Shown here: piece after piece, positions 63,585 through 64,000 of the stretch
Layout of the letters: the number at the start of each line of letters is the position of its first letter
How positions within the stretch are numbered: the first letter of the stretch is position 1
Source: Blautia parvula
GTDB taxonomy: Bacteria > Bacillota > Clostridia > Lachnospirales > Lachnospiraceae
DNA length: 64,000 nt
Assembly (NCBI RefSeq): GCF_020215665.1
Contig: NZ_CP084061.1
Coordinates: 3,194,001-3,258,000, forward strand
Direction: 5' to 3'
Notes under the pieces: model-generated
Database searches by the model: none
Seen by the model: only the letters and a program-made list of their open reading frames with translations
What the model was told of the DNA's origin: nothing
Made by a program: the position numbers and the translations under genes

Positions 63585-64000
63585 TGTTAACCAAACGTCA
63601 AAACCTTATGGAGACGATCAGAGGCGGCAGTCCTGACCGCTTTGTCAATCAGTATGAGGCCTTCCGGCTCATTCAGAATCCTCTTGGCGGACACAATCCC
63701 AACCCCAAATACGGGGAGATGAATGTAAAGAATGCCTGGGGTATCACACGTTCCTGGCCCAAGGGCACACCGGGCGCTTTCCCTGTACACACGCCTGAAA
63801 AGGTGGTGATCAAGGATATCCGGCATTGGAGGGATTATGTACATGCACCCAGTGTCAAATTCTCTGACGCGGAGTGGGAGCCTTTTATCAAACAGGCAGA
63901 GGAGACAGACCGCAGGGAATCTTTTGTTATGCCTTTTGTAGCCCCGGGCCTTTTTGAACAGTGTCACCATCTGGGGGAAATCCAGACCACCCTCATCAAT
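63585..64000 (+). CDS. UroD/MtaA-family protein, N-terminal part (runs off right edge)
   Basis: The frame is open for 138 codons from an ATG with AAAGGAGG upstream to the window end. It reads like the N-terminus of the uroporphyrinogen-decarboxylase superfamily branch that includes corrinoid:coenzyme methyltransferases (KRQNLMETIRGGSPDRFVNQ, NAWGITRSWPKGTPGAFPVH, MPFVAPGLFEQCHHLGEIQ). True heme-pathway HemE has a different N-terminus, so a demethylase or O-/N-methyl transferase role in a small-molecule pathway is more likely. 31 bases after the GPH symporter gene. Confidence 0.75.

Overview
The window reads as chromosomal DNA of an anaerobic Firmicute of the Lachnospiraceae, most like Blautia. 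This is inferred from gene content (class F flavodiiron protein, IorAB/PaaK aromatic fermentation, non-pyrrolysine MttB corrinoid system, GH127/GH51/GH43 arabinofuranosidases, a DUF4250 protein beside clpB), AGGAGG-type ribosome sites, sigma-A promoters and many hairpin terminators. No rRNA, tRNA, CRISPR array, intact IS element or prophage was recognised. Most genes lie on the minus strand.

Layout. 1-7.4 kb: a partial sugar-binding lipoprotein, DUF4250 + clpB under a CIRCE operator, an AlbA_2/Schlafen-type regulator, mscL and ctc. 7.7-14 kb: a fused flavodiiron/rubredoxin/NADH-reductase gene, a large palindromic repeat, and two tandem secreted NlpC/P60 hydrolases. 14-20 kb: paaK-iorA-iorB-ACT-symporter, for oxidative decarboxylation of aryl-pyruvates to aryl-acetyl-CoA. 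20-28 kb: psiE-like gene, a second AlbA_2 regulator, an amino-acid permease with a stand-alone hisD, a divergent MerR-methyltransferase-like fusion and an esterase. 28-38.8 kb: a 74-bp tandem repeat, M18 aminopeptidase, permease, three-subunit molybdenum hydroxylase, class-A beta-lactamase-like hydrolase, MATE exporter, SH3 lipoprotein.

39-46 kb is a quaternary-amine methyl-transfer locus: PocR/AraC regulator (split by a frameshift at a seven-A run), corrinoid protein, MttB-family methyltransferase and two BCCT transporters. 46-50 kb: asnA-larB and a second MATE exporter. 50-60 kb is an L-arabinofuranoside utilisation island: GH127, ABC sugar importer (binding protein, two permeases) and GH51 on the minus strand, a LacI regulator with three TTAAACGTTTAA-like sites, and a divergent GH43. 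60-64 kb: a YfcC-family carrier, then a GPH-family symporter with a UroD-family methyltransferase-like gene that runs off the right edge.

Sequence-level structure not explained by genes: a 134-bp element with GTAAC...GTTAC ends present in at least three loci; a ~105-bp terminator-bearing repeat in two loci; a 211-bp element with perfect 49-bp inverted arms; and the 74-bp tandem array. All functional assignments rest on motif recognition by eye; no database search was run.
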